Source: Methylovirgula sp. HY1 (GTDB taxonomy: Bacteria; Pseudomonadota; Alphaproteobacteria; Rhizobiales; Beijerinckiaceae). Taken from it: a DNA stretch of 64,000 bases. The notes beneath the pieces were generated by a model. It was given only the letters and a program-made list of their open reading frames with translations. It made no database searches and was not told the DNA's origin. Shown here in pieces: positions 1 through 8,026 of the stretch (position 1 is the stretch's first letter; the number at the start of each line of letters is the position of its first letter). The DNA lies in assembly GCF_019343105.1 (NCBI RefSeq), contig NZ_CP073764.1, positions 3,088,001 through 3,152,000 on the forward strand, in the 5' to 3' direction. A program made the position numbers and the translations under genes.

Positions 1-261
1 TTCGATAAGGCCGCAGCTCTCGCGGATGACATCGAGAAGATCGCCGTGCTCGCCCGTCGCAGCATCCGTCCATTTGCCCGTTGCGCCTTTGCCGGATTCG
101 GCGCCTTCAAGCCGGACGAACATGGAGCGCCCCGGCACGTTGCGGACATCGCCAACTAGCCAGTAATGGCCATAGCGCCGGCCATTCGAGAGATAATGCC
201 GGCACACGGCCTCGGCATGTTCGGCGAGACTGCGGGCCAGATCCGAGGCTGTCTCCGACAT
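1..261 (-). CDS. Toprim-type primase/helicase of mobile elements, N-terminal fragment
   Basis: The gene runs off the left edge; only the first 87 codons are visible. The ATG at 261 has a GGAGGG ribosome site 5-10 bases upstream. The peptide begins MSETASDLARSLAEHAEAVC and continues with a segment containing RRYGHYW, GDVRNVPGRSMFVRL and GKWTDAATGEHGDLLD. This matches my memory of the N-terminus of alphaproteobacterial plasmid and ICE proteins annotated as toprim domain-containing, which act in element replication. The toprim domain itself would lie outside the window, so the function is inferred from the N-terminus and from the ParB-DUF932 neighbours. Confidence 0.7.
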   Translation of the reverse strand, partial: MSETASDLARSLAEHAEAVCRHYLSNGRRYGHYWLVGDVRNVPGRSMFVRLEGAESGKGATGKWTDAATGEHGDLLDVIRESCGLIE

Positions 262-273
262 CACGCCCTCCAA

Positions 274-306
274 TGAAAAAGGGGCCCGCCGTCGCCGGCG
301 GGCCCA
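274..306 (-). terminator. Rho-independent terminator after the ParB-family gene
   Basis: A perfect GGGCCCGCCG/CGGCGGGCCC stem with a four-base loop is followed on the minus strand by five T residues. It sits 26 bases downstream of the ParB-family stop codon and just before the primase start, so the two genes are probably separate transcription units. Confidence 0.8.
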
Positions 307-331
307 AAGGCGGACCTTTGCTTCCTTTCCG

Positions 332-2467
332 CTATTCGGCGGCGCTCGCGTCGGATCGAGCGCCGGCCCATTCATCTTCAATCGAAGGCGCGGATTCGAC
401 CATGGCCGTTTCGCCGCCGATCGCCGCTAATTCTTCGCCGATCGCTTGAAGCGCTAAGTCAGCGTCCACGGAAGGATCTGTCGAACTGGCAGCAGCATGC
501 CCCGGCGTGCGCAGGACCTCCGGGAGCCAGCCGGAGCCTGCAATGAGCTCTTCAGCTTTCTCCGCCATCTCGCTCTTCTTCAAATGGAGGATGAGCTGCG
601 CGGCGTTCTCACCTTTCGCCTCGCGCACAGCCGCAAGGATTCGCGCCTTGGTCACGCGCCCGAGATAATTGTCGACGGTCGGCGTCCAGCCGCCAGCGAC
701 CATGTCGAGATCGAGCGCATCGGCCAGCCGATCGGCATGGGAGAGCGCCCGTGGCTTGCGGTTATAGGATTCGTAGACCGCATTGACCGAAAGGGCGACG
801 CAATGCGCGAAGAGCCCTTGCCGGCTATCGGTGTCGAAGCCAGTGAGCGCATCCCAAAGGTCTTCTGGTTCTTTCGGCAGGGTCGCTACCCAAGCCTGGT
901 GCCTGCGATCCAAAGCGATGATCAAAGGACTGTCGTTCAGTCCTTGCGCCTGCGAGCTGAAGGCGACGCATTTCAGATCGAGCTCAAGACAGGAATCCGC
1001 TGCATAGCGGTAGAAGGTCTTCAGGCAGAGGGCATGCAAGGCCGCGAGGAAGGCGATGTCCGGCTGCTCGCCCAGTGCGTGGCGCAGCGCAAGTGTCCGA
1101 TAAGCCGTGAGTTCCGTCATCAGCCGGTCGGGCAGGGGCTTTAGCCCATCATCCTCTTCGGGTTCTTCAGCGGCTGCCGCCGGATCTTGCGAAGTTGTTG
1201 CGTCATGGTCGGCGCCAGCTGCCATGGCGTAGGGGCGGTCGGACCCGGCTTCCGGCGCCGGGTCTGGATTCGTCTCGGGTTCGACCGGCAGCTCGTCCTC
1301 GGGACGGACATAGCCGCGTTCCACGCGGAGGTGACCCGAACCATCGATGCTGATGAAAGCACCGGCGCGGGCGACTTCCGCAGGATCGAAAGTGATAGGG
1401 CGATTGTCGAACGCTTCGAGAGCCGTTTCGATCTCGCCAAGACGCTGATCGACCTCGTCCGGGACCTCGTCGGCCTCGGCATAGGTCTCTTCAAGCTGGT
1501 CGGATTCGGCCTGAAGCGCGACGCGTGCCGATTCCTCCTCCGGCGAGAGCGGGGCCACTTCACCGCGAAGCTGGCGAAGTCCAAAAGTGTGACCATAGGG
1601 AAAGTCAGGCGCGACTTCGATCCATTTCCAGCCTTCTGAGCGGATCGCGTCCGCTTCGTGTTCGAGCTTTTCCGCGACAAGGCGATGGACGAGAGCAACA
1701 TCTTGCAACCAGCCGCCGTCATCACCCTGGAAAAGGTCGCGCAAGATGATCCCGCCGGCGTCTTCGTAAGGCCCAAGGCCGATGAACTGCGCCCGCTTGT
1801 CCGAAGCGCGGACCGCGCCTTCGGTCAGCATGCGGCGGATCATATAGGGCTCCCGGACATGGGATTGGGAGATCCGCTCATAGACCTGCTCCTGCCGAGC
1901 ATGGTCGCCATTGACTGTGAAAGCCATGAGTTGATCGAGGGTCATGCCGTCTTCGGCATAGGCGTCGAGCAGGGTAGGAGAGACCGAAGCAAGTTTCAGC
2001 CGCTGCTTGACGACGCTCACGGAAACGAAGAAGGCCGCGGCAATTTCCTCTTCGGATTGACCCTTCTCACGAAGGGTCAGAAAAGCCCGAAACTGATCGA
2101 GCGGATGCAACGGCGCGCGCTGGACGTTCTCGGCAAGCGAGTCCTCTTCAGGGATGCCGTCTTCGCGGATGACGCAGGGGACCGGTGCGGTCTTATTGAG
2201 CCGCTTCTGCTTCACCAGCAGTTCGAGCGCGCGGTAGCGCCGTCCGCCGGCGGGGATCTCATACATGCCGGTCTCATTGCCTTCGGCATCTCGAACCGGT
2301 CGGACGGTAAGACTCTGCAACAAGGTCCGCCGCGCGATATCCTCAGCGAGTTCTTCGATCGAGACGCCGGCCTTGATGCGCCGGACATTCGATTGGGACA
2401 GGACTAGCTTGTTGAAGGGGATGTCGCGCGAGGCGCTGAGCGTGATCTTCTTGACTGCACTAGCCAT
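332..2467 (-). CDS. ParB/RepB/Spo0J-family protein, large mobile-element type
   Basis: The product is about 711 aa. The start at 2467 (MASAVKK) is chosen because TTCTCC in the plus strand gives a GGAGA ribosome site there; a longer reading from 2515 would run through a leader hairpin. Residues 20-165 carry the ParB N-terminal fold: IPAGGRRYRAL (about 71-81), SLAENVQRAPLHPLDQ (about 110-125) and a helix-turn-helix around 139-162. The remaining 500+ residues are acidic and rich in Glu and Asp, with no domain I recognise. It is much longer than chromosomal ParB (about 300 aa). No ParA lies beside it, so a general DNA-binding role in the element is as likely as partition. Confidence 0.85.
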   Translation of the reverse strand: MASAVKKITLSASRDIPFNKLVLSQSNVRRIKAGVSIEELAEDIARRTLLQSLTVRPVRDAEGNETGMYEIPAGGRRYRALELLVKQKRLNKTAPVPCVIREDGIPEEDSLAENVQRAPLHPLDQFRAFLTLREKGQSEEEIAAAFFVSVSVVKQRLKLASVSPTLLDAYAEDGMTLDQLMAFTVNGDHARQEQVYERISQSHVREPYMIRRMLTEGAVRASDKRAQFIGLGPYEDAGGIILRDLFQGDDGGWLQDVALVHRLVAEKLEHEADAIRSEGWKWIEVAPDFPYGHTFGLRQLRGEVAPLSPEEESARVALQAESDQLEETYAEADEVPDEVDQRLGEIETALEAFDNRPITFDPAEVARAGAFISIDGSGHLRVERGYVRPEDELPVEPETNPDPAPEAGSDRPYAMAAGADHDATTSQDPAAAAEEPEEDDGLKPLPDRLMTELTAYRTLALRHALGEQPDIAFLAALHALCLKTFYRYAADSCLELDLKCVAFSSQAQGLNDSPLIIALDRRHQAWVATLPKEPEDLWDALTGFDTDSRQGLFAHCVALSVNAVYESYNRKPRALSHADRLADALDLDMVAGGWTPTVDNYLGRVTKARILAAVREAKGENAAQLILHLKKSEMAEKAEELIAGSGWLPEVLRTPGHAAASSTDPSVDADLALQAIGEELAAIGGETAMVESAPSIEDEWAGARSDASAAE

Positions 2468-2481
2468 CTCAAATTCTCCAC

Positions 2482-2521
2482 GACGGGCGCCGAGAGACTT
2501 TCTCTCGGCATCCAACCCGTC
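2482..2521 (-). promoter_or_regulatory. Structured leader of the ParB-family gene
   Basis: On the minus strand GACGGG (2516-2521) pairs with CCCGTC (2482-2487). The span encloses a perfect 9-bp inner stem, GCCGAGAGA/TCTCTCGGC, with a 3-base loop. The outer stem ends directly before the ribosome site GGAGA. The same outer stem, the upstream CTGGTYTYCGTGACGGGTTG and the downstream GGCGCCCGTC-TGGAGA recur before the DUF932 gene at 3810-3851, where the inner stem has a different sequence but still pairs. Confidence 0.6.
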
Positions 2522-2531
2522 ACGAAGACCA

Positions 2532-2560
2532 GCGCCGCCCTCTTCCTCGGAGGACGGCGC
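2532..2560 (-). terminator. Hairpin downstream of the DUF932 gene
   Basis: GCGCCGTCCTC and GAGGGCGGCGC pair on the minus strand as an 11-bp stem with one G-U pair and a 7-base loop. In plus-strand RNA that position would be an A-C mismatch, so the minus-strand transcript is favoured. No U-run follows. It lies 40 bases after the DUF932 stop and may be a terminator or part of the next leader. Confidence 0.4.
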
Positions 2561-2600
2561 CGCAAATTGGTGGGGAAGAACAGCTTCCGGCTTTTGGGGA

Positions 2601-3797
2601 TTAGGCCGCTCGGTCGAGCAGCTTCTTTGCCCGCGCCTCGAGATCGAGCCGAGCGTCCTGGTGGGCCTTGTTCCGCGCGATGGCGGTGATGCCCTGGACG
2701 AAATCGAAGACGCTCTCGGGCTTGCGCCCTTCCTCGGCGAGAACCGTCTCTATGATCTTGGCTGTCTCCGCCTTCGAGAAGCCGCGCTTGCGCAGGAAGT
2801 CGCTGCGGTCTTCATCGGTGCGAGCGACGATTCTCTCCCGCGCTGCCTTGATGCCGTTGACGAAGGAGAGGGCCGAGGAATTGGCGAAGCGGGTCAGCGC
2901 CGGCGCAGCCTCACGCGCGAAGCGCGAAGCGGCGTATTTGGAATGCCGGATTTTGATCTCCTCGAAATCTTCGACACCCCAGAGATTGCGATTCTGGCAG
3001 ACGGCGCGGAGATAGAAGCTCGCGATGCCAAGGGTTTTGGCGCCCACCTCGGAGTTCCAGCAATAGAAGCCCCGGAAATAGAGGTCAGGGGAACCATCGG
3101 GAAGGCGGCCGGCCTCGATCGGATTGAGGTCGTCGACGAGGAAAAGAAAGACGTCGCGATCGGAGGCATAGAGCGTCGTCGTGTCCTGGGTGATGTCGAT
3201 GCGCGGATTATAGACGCCGGTCGACCAATCCAACACGCCCGGGACTTTCCACCGCGTGTCGCCCGTGCCATTGCCTGCAATGCGCTGCACGGCTGCGACC
3301 AGCTCATGATCGAAGATGCGGCCATAGTCGGGACCGGTCACCGCGCGTAGCTCGACACGACCGTCCTCGATCTCCAAGGTCTTCACCTGTTCGGCTCGAT
3401 GTGAAGTCAGGCCGTATTGGAGATTGATGCCGGCGAGCGAGGCTGGAAGTTGTCGGAGATAGGTGGAAGGTGCGCCGACAAGGCTCGCGAGCTGTCCGAA
3501 GCTCCAATGGGTCGGCGTAACGGGCGTCTCGGCGCCCGGCAGCATGAGCGTCAGCCGCTCAGCATCCCCGCGGCTCGCCTCCACCCGGATCGCCGCGCTC
3601 TCCACCGTCCGGGTGCGGCTGCGCTCCGTTCGGCCGCGCACAGCGGCAAACAAGTCCGACAAAGACAAATAACGCTCGTCCGCCGGCCGAGAAAACCACT
3701 CGGAAGATACACGGCCAATCCTATGACCGCGATTGACGTCAACCTTGTAGCCGCCATCGCGCTCGCGCGCGGCATCCAGAACTTCCACATGCGTCAT
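2601..3797 (-). CDS. DUF932-family protein (plasmid/ICE-associated)
   Basis: The 398-aa product starts at ATG 3797, with GGAG 8 bases upstream. Segments such as YLSLSDLFAAV, THWSFGQLASLVGAPSTYLRQLP, LRAVTGPDYGRIFDHELVAAV and a C-terminal helical region ending in ARAKKLLDRAA are typical of the DUF932 family. Members are found almost only on plasmids, phages and integrative elements, and the biochemical role is not established. It lies upstream of the ParB-family gene and carries the same type of folded leader, which suggests shared post-transcriptional or promoter-proximal control of the two genes. Confidence 0.85.
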   Translation of the reverse strand: MTHVEVLDAARERDGGYKVDVNRGHRIGRVSSEWFSRPADERYLSLSDLFAAVRGRTERSRTRTVESAAIRVEASRGDAERLTLMLPGAETPVTPTHWSFGQLASLVGAPSTYLRQLPASLAGINLQYGLTSHRAEQVKTLEIEDGRVELRAVTGPDYGRIFDHELVAAVQRIAGNGTGDTRWKVPGVLDWSTGVYNPRIDITQDTTTLYASDRDVFLFLVDDLNPIEAGRLPDGSPDLYFRGFYCWNSEVGAKTLGIASFYLRAVCQNRNLWGVEDFEEIKIRHSKYAASRFAREAAPALTRFANSSALSFVNGIKAARERIVARTDEDRSDFLRKRGFSKAETAKIIETVLAEEGRKPESVFDFVQGITAIARNKAHQDARLDLEARAKKLLDRAA

Positions 3798-3809
3798 GGG
3801 TCATCTCCA

Positions 3810-3851
3810 TGACGGGCGCCGGAGGCCTCTCCTCCAATCCTCAACCCGTCA
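3810..3851 (-). promoter_or_regulatory. Structured leader of the DUF932 gene
   Basis: TGACGGG (minus strand, 3845-3851) pairs with CCCGTCA (3810-3816), and inside it GGAGG pairs with CCTCC around a 5-base loop. The element ends a few bases before GGAGATGACCC-ATG. It is the second copy of the leader seen at 2482-2521; the outer stem and flanks are conserved while the inner stem has changed on both sides. Confidence 0.6.
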
Positions 3852-3867
3852 CGGAAACCAGTCCGCA

Positions 3868-3893
3868 CTCTCACTCTAGAGGGGCTTTGAGAG
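3868..3893 (-). terminator. Weak hairpin after the CBASS operon
   Basis: CTCTCA/TGAGAG form a 6-bp stem around a loop that itself holds CTCTAGAG. It begins 12 bases after the effector stop at 3906. There is no U-run, so termination here is only a possibility. Confidence 0.25.
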
Positions 3894-3905
3894 GAGACTT
3901 CTTGC

Positions 3906-5423
3906 CTAAGGTGGCGGTAGCGTAAGAGCCGGCGCATATGATCGCATACCTGCTCCGTCAAAATCGAACTCGTAGAGTCGGACCGAGCCAAGCGCTATCT
4001 GACGCTGGCCGAAGAAGAAAGTAAAAGCGTTGGGCGCGGCGATGAACAGATGTGTGAGGCTCGCGCCACCAAGCCTTTCGGCTCGGACCGCGCAGGTCGC
4101 CGCGTCGGCCAGTTCGAATGCGTGCCGGCCGCAGGCGACGGACTGGGCGCCCGCGCCAGTGCTCGGCTTCAAGATCAGGAGTCGTCCGACATTGGAGAGT
4201 GCAGTCTCACAGTACTGACGCACATCCGCTGAAACGTCGTGTGTTAGGCCCAGCGCGACGGCGAGGTCAGGCTGATCCGGCCGAAGCTCGGCCGTCTCTG
4301 CGACGAGGGCAGGCCAACTCGGGTCGGAGATTGCATCATCGGCGGACCAAAGCCGTCGGTCAGTGCTTCGCTGCTCGAGCTCAACTCGCCGGCCCGATTT
4401 AATGTTAATGATGGAGCCTGCCGCAAAAGCAAGTGTAACGTGAGCGTCGAGCGCGAGCCGCAGTCGATCCTGATCTTTGGCCGCTGAGAGCAGAAATGTG
4501 CGAAGCGCGGGATAAAGCGTCATCGCCCAATCTGCATCACTACGAATGTAACGTTCATCGAAGGACGGGATCAGATCAAGCACCGCGTGACACCGCTCTT
4601 CGAGCCGATCGAATGCATGTTCGAAGGATTTTACGCCGTATACTCGTGGTCCGCCTAGCGACGCTCCAAGGAGGTCTTCGCGCGCGCAGACTGCTCGGAA
4701 TCCTGCACGGTCGAACTCGAGACGTCCCTGCGCCATCCACTGAAAAATGACGTCATCGTAGGGGAATGCACTCTGGTACGCCGGGACACGACGCAAGCCG
4801 ACATAGGCGAATAGGATGTCTAGGTGATCGCGCAGTGCGTCGAGCGTATCGGTTGCCTCACCAAAAGCGAGCGTGCGCGCGAGAATGCGTAATTCAGCCT
4901 CGTCGATCCCAAGGTGCTCGCGCCAAGCCTTGCGCACCGCGCCCGCCTTGCTGTTGTCCGTCGACGAGCCATAAAGACGTTCGAGTCGCATCGCGCCGGA
5001 GCGGTTGCCGATCATCTCCCGCAGCGGATCGTTGCGATCAAGTCGCCAGTTGGTCACGAGTTTAAATCGGATCCCGCTCCCCTGCGGTGCGTGAACGAGC
5101 TGCGCCTCGCGTGCGCGCTGCAACAACGATCGCGCGTTGGCATTGATAAACTCGGGGTCGATCAGATGCGCATAGCCGTAGCTGTCCGGCGTGACATGCC
5201 ATTTGCACTGAATGTGCTCTCGCTGCAACGGATCGCCATATTGATCGGCCGCGCTGCGCGCCGGGTCGTATTCAACCCAGATATCATCGAAGCTCTTCGG
5301 CCCGGTCTCGAATCCGACCCGTATGATCGGGCTGTTTGGGTCGAGCAAGCGCGCCGCATGCCACCAAAAGAGACGAGATTGAAAGGTGTCTCCGTCGCGC
5401 CGGACCGTCACAGCCTGGGTCAT
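3906..5423 (-). CDS. cap4: CBASS effector: restriction-type nuclease fused to SAVED domain (Cap4-like)
   Basis: The 505-aa product starts at ATG 5423 (MTQAVTVRRDG), with AGGA just upstream overlapping the previous stop; a longer in-frame reading to 5489 would overlap the ATPase gene and lacks a ribosome site. Residues 1-110 look like the Cap4 nuclease: FQSRLFWWHAARLL, then SFDDIWVEYDP (Asp about 46-47) and HIQCKWH (Gln72-x-Lys74), an expected PD-(D/E)xK-type centre. The C-terminal part ends HLFIAAPNAFTFFFGQRQ...LYEFDF, the characteristic SAVED end. In characterised systems SAVED binds a cyclic oligonucleotide and unleashes DNA degradation that kills the infected cell. It is the last gene of the CD-NTase-HORMA-TRIP13 operon. 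Confidence 0.88.
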   Translation of the reverse strand: MTQAVTVRRDGDTFQSRLFWWHAARLLDPNSPIIRVGFETGPKSFDDIWVEYDPARSAADQYGDPLQREHIQCKWHVTPDSYGYAHLIDPEFINANARSLLQRAREAQLVHAPQGSGIRFKLVTNWRLDRNDPLREMIGNRSGAMRLERLYGSSTDNSKAGAVRKAWREHLGIDEAELRILARTLAFGEATDTLDALRDHLDILFAYVGLRRVPAYQSAFPYDDVIFQWMAQGRLEFDRAGFRAVCAREDLLGASLGGPRVYGVKSFEHAFDRLEERCHAVLDLIPSFDERYIRSDADWAMTLYPALRTFLLSAAKDQDRLRLALDAHVTLAFAAGSIINIKSGRRVELEQRSTDRRLWSADDAISDPSWPALVAETAELRPDQPDLAVALGLTHDVSADVRQYCETALSNVGRLLILKPSTGAGAQSVACGRHAFELADAATCAVRAERLGGASLTHLFIAAPNAFTFFFGQRQIALGSVRLYEFDFDGAGMRSYAPALTLPPP

Positions 5424-5433
5424 AATGTCGTCC

Positions 5434-6381
5434 TCATGCCCCTGCGTCGCCGTCTCGGAAGGGCGGCGTCGGGACCATCGCACGCGCAATCTCTACCGCA
5501 CGGGTACCGTCGACTGGGTTTGACGGATAAGCGTCGAGCACGATCGTGGGTAGCAGCCGTTGCGTCAGGTCCGAGAAGGTGAAGCCGTACTCGCGTGCGC
5601 CGCGTTGTGGGCCGGTGGCCATCACAAGAGCGTCGATATGATGCGGGGCCAAGCCGATAGGCTGCAGGCGGCTCGACAGCACGAAGCGCCGCTGCCTGTC
5701 ATCGGGACGAGCGAAGCTCAACACATCCGCCGCGCGCCGTCGCACGGCCGGATCGAGCGCAGTCAAGCGGTTTGTGCACATCAGCACGGCGGCTGGAAGT
5801 TTGGCGTTGGCGATACGGTCGATGCCGCGAATGAACGCATTCACGCCGGCCTTGTCCTCGTGATGCATCTGCGCCGTCTCACGCGACTGGGCGAGCGCAT
5901 CAGCCTCATCGACGAGAAGGAGTACCGCGCCACGTGCCTTGCCCGAGGACGACTTCAGCTTGGTCGCCTCGGCCGCCGTGTGGTCGAACGCAGCGGAAAT
6001 CAGCTGCGTCATCTCGCCGACACGACCCTGGCCGCGGGTCGAGAGGCTGAGCGGTAGTAGGGTAATATCGATCTTCTCCTGCCGTGCGACGGCGTCGCCG
6101 ATCGTCTCGGCAAGCTCCGTCTTGCCGGAGCCGACATCGCCAGCCAGTACCACGAGAGGGGGACGGCGCAGCACCGTATCGAGCAGCGCCTCGACCCCGG
6201 TATGGTGTTTCTTCGCCCAATCCGCGAGACCACTGGGATTCACAAGCAGGCCCAAGATTTTCGCAAGCCGGCTCTTCTGTTCATCAAGTCCGACAAGGCG
6301 TGCGAGCCTGGCTTGCGGATCGATATCGGGATAGGTGATGCGGCGCTCGAAGAGCTCGTCGAGAGTTGGTTTGGTGTTCAT
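5434..6381 (-). CDS. cap6: TRIP13/Pch2-like AAA+ ATPase of CBASS (Cap6)
   Basis: The 315-aa protein has Walker A GDVGSGKT (about 81-88), Walker B LLLVDEAD (about 154-161), a sensor CTNR (about 202-205) and the PAVRRRA arginine-finger stretch. In HORMA-type CBASS this hexamer remodels and disassembles the active HORMA-CD-NTase complex and so keeps the system silent or resets it. The ATG at 6381 shares one base with the HORMA stop (TGATG), implying translational coupling; the effector start is 10 bases after its stop. AAA+ identity is certain from motifs; the TRIP13 role rests on operon context. Confidence 0.9.
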   Translation of the reverse strand: MNTKPTLDELFERRITYPDIDPQARLARLVGLDEQKSRLAKILGLLVNPSGLADWAKKHHTGVEALLDTVLRRPPLVVLAGDVGSGKTELAETIGDAVARQEKIDITLLPLSLSTRGQGRVGEMTQLISAAFDHTAAEATKLKSSSGKARGAVLLLVDEADALAQSRETAQMHHEDKAGVNAFIRGIDRIANAKLPAAVLMCTNRLTALDPAVRRRAADVLSFARPDDRQRRFVLSSRLQPIGLAPHHIDALVMATGPQRGAREYGFTFSDLTQRLLPTIVLDAYPSNPVDGTRAVEIARAMVPTPPFRDGDAGA

Positions 6382-6896
6382 CAGAAACTCCTCACGGATG
6401 CTCGGTCGAGCGCACGGCCGCCTGATGAATAGGTCTTGTCATTCGACAGATAACCGGTGATGCCGGGCTCGGCGGCACCGTTCCGGAAAAACGGCAGAGT
6501 CGCCTTGAAAGCATCGCGCGCGGTTTGGGTCAGCTGATTCCAGGCTGCACTGTAGGTGAGATAGCTGTGGAACGTCGCACCGCTGATGTCCGCTCCCGCT
6601 CGTATGCGACCTGGGTCGTCGTCATTGGCCGCAGCGCTGCCAAGGTCGCGAGCGGTATAGCGCAACGTCGGCTCGATCCAATTCCCGTCCTTCTTGAAGC
6701 CGTAAGTCACGGCGCCGAGGTAGCCCGCCTTGATCAGCTCAACCACCTCGGTCTCGTAGCTTGCAATCTCCGCGTCGGACGGGTCGCCGTAGAACCGCTG
6801 CATGCGCTTCAGATCGGTTGCAACTTTCGCAGCCATATGCCGAGCATGGGTGACCGTGAAGGTCGAGCTTTCCGTGTAACTGAAACTGTAGGACAT
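6381..6896 (-). CDS. cap7: HORMA-domain sensor of CBASS (Cap7)
   Basis: The 171-aa protein opens MSYSFSYTESSTFTVTHARH, a typical bacterial HORMA1 N-terminus. It continues with KVATDLKRMQRFYGDPSDAEI, a conserved YGxPSDxEI-like helix, and the safety-belt-like tail YLSNDKTYSSGGRAL. Such proteins are thought to recognise a phage protein peptide, close their belt around it and switch on the CD-NTase. It starts 9 bases after the CD-NTase stop, with GAGG upstream, and overlaps the TRIP13 gene by one base. Only one HORMA gene is present; some systems have two. Confidence 0.88.
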   Translation of the reverse strand: MSYSFSYTESSTFTVTHARHMAAKVATDLKRMQRFYGDPSDAEIASYETEVVELIKAGYLGAVTYGFKKDGNWIEPTLRYTARDLGSAAANDDDPGRIRAGADISGATFHSYLTYSAAWNQLTQTARDAFKATLPFFRNGAAEPGITGYLSNDKTYSSGGRALDRASVRSF

Positions 6897-6905
6897 GGGG
6901 CGACC

Positions 6906-7871
6906 TCACGCTTGGAAGGAGGAGCCAAAGACCTTCTGCCAATAGGCGACGGTCAGTTGCTTGTTGGGGGCGGCGAGGGCGGCGTCGATCGCGTCGCCTG
7001 CATCGATGGCGGCATCGACGATCGCATCCGCATTCACCGTGGTATAGAGTCTCGCGACGTTATTGGAGGCATTCACGGGGTCGATAATCTGCACAGTCTC
7101 GGAGAACGTGCCGACCGATGAGATGGGGTAGTAATCGGTGAAGACGATCTTTTGCCGGAAATCTGTGCGAGCAATATAGGTGAAAAAGTGCTGCAGTGCC
7201 TCCGGATAGTCTGAGAAATCGAGGCCATCGTCGCAGAGCTTGGCGAGAATCATTTCGATCATGAAGGACTTGAAGCGGAAGCCATCTCGCTCTTGCTTCA
7301 TGCGCCTCGCCCAGAATTTCACGAGGCGAACGACCTGCGCGAAGTGTTTCTCCTGGGCGCGCTTGCGCTTCGATGCAAATTCCAGATGGAGCGGAATGCT
7401 CGTCTTCAGGAAAGAGCCATCGTCCTGGCTAATGAGGTTGCCATACCATTGCGGGTCACCGTTATAGAGGATCGGCACAACGTCGACGTCTAGCCCGCTT
7501 CCCCGGAAGGAGACGGTGACCGAATAAGTCTGCGGCTGCACTTGGTCGGGGCTGAAGTTTGGGAACGCCTTGCGAAGCCGCTCAGCCAGATAATCGAGCA
7601 GCGCTTTCACGTCTTTAGGTGCGTCGGCGCCGCTGATGTAGCAGGCGACGTCGATGTCGTTGAGGGAGCGAAGAGCCGTGCCCTTCGCCAAGCTGCCTGA
7701 GAGCAGCATCTTCTTCAGCGTAAACTCCGGATGGTCCCTGAGATAACCCTCCAGCTTCTCGCGGAGGCGCCGGGCTTGCGCCCGATACTCGTCCGCCTTG
7801 TCCTTCGGCAGGTTCACCTTGTCCTGCGCGAAGGCGGCGATTTCATCATGGCCGACATGTTGCCGTCCCAT
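6906..7871 (-). CDS. CD-NTase (cGAS/DncV-like nucleotidyltransferase) of CBASS
   Basis: The 321-aa enzyme shows the nucleotidyltransferase signature: MLLSGSLAKGTAL (Gly59-Ser60), NDIDVACY (Asp72, Asp74) and LDVDVVPIL (third Asp about 130). It ends in FGSSFQA. It should make a cyclic di- or trinucleotide from NTPs when HORMA is bound. Overall sequence and the HORMA/TRIP13 partners suggest clade C or D, whose known members make cyclic triadenylate-type signals; the actual product cannot be read from sequence. ATG 7871 follows AGGAG by 7 bases. It is the first gene of the minus-strand operon and faces a divergent regulatory operon. Confidence 0.92.
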   Translation of the reverse strand: MGRQHVGHDEIAAFAQDKVNLPKDKADEYRAQARRLREKLEGYLRDHPEFTLKKMLLSGSLAKGTALRSLNDIDVACYISGADAPKDVKALLDYLAERLRKAFPNFSPDQVQPQTYSVTVSFRGSGLDVDVVPILYNGDPQWYGNLISQDDGSFLKTSIPLHLEFASKRKRAQEKHFAQVVRLVKFWARRMKQERDGFRFKSFMIEMILAKLCDDGLDFSDYPEALQHFFTYIARTDFRQKIVFTDYYPISSVGTFSETVQIIDPVNASNNVARLYTTVNADAIVDAAIDAGDAIDAALAAPNKQLTVAYWQKVFGSSFQA

Positions 7872-7923
7872 ATCTCGCTCCTGTTAGCCGGCGGCCTGAG
7901 GGCGGCGGCTTCGTCTTCTCCTC

Positions 7924-7951
7924 ATATAATAGCTAATTTTTAGCTATTCAA
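7924..7951 (-). promoter_or_regulatory. Predicted CBASS operon promoter
   Basis: On the minus strand TTGAAT (7946-7951) and TTATAT (7924-7929) are spaced 16 bases apart, a good sigma70-type match upstream of the CD-NTase. The spacer is almost entirely filled by the palindrome ATAGCTAA-ttt-TTAGCTAT (7929-7947), so a repressor bound there would block RNA polymerase. Confidence 0.55.
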
Positions 7952-7966
7952 GGGCTATAATATAGC
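7929..7966. promoter_or_regulatory. Paired palindromic operator between CBASS and its divergent operon
   Basis: Two perfect inverted repeats lie close together: ATAGCTAA-ttt-TTAGCTAT (7929-7947) and GCTATA-a-TATAGC (7954-7966). They share GCTA/TAGC half-sites. The first overlaps the CBASS promoter and the second lies just upstream of the rightward promoter. Likely ligands are the RHH or XRE product of the rightward operon; which one is unknown. Confidence 0.55.
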
Positions 7967-7975
7967 TGTTTAATG

Positions 7976-8004
7976 TTGACATAATTCCATAAATTCTCTA
8001 TATG
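7976..8004 (+). promoter_or_regulatory. Predicted promoter of the RHH-GNAT-XRE-protease operon
   Basis: A perfect -35 TTGACA (7976-7981) and -10 TATATG (7999-8004) have the ideal 17-base spacing. Transcription would begin near 8011, giving a very short leader before GGGAGG (8016-8021) and the ATG at 8027. Confidence 0.7.
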
Positions 8005-8026
8005 AGGCCTAATGAGGGAGGATGAG

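Noticed and set aside
497-2407. Plus-strand frames opposite the ParB-family gene
   Set aside because: No family resemblance or ribosome sites; the minus strand holds the ParB domain motifs.
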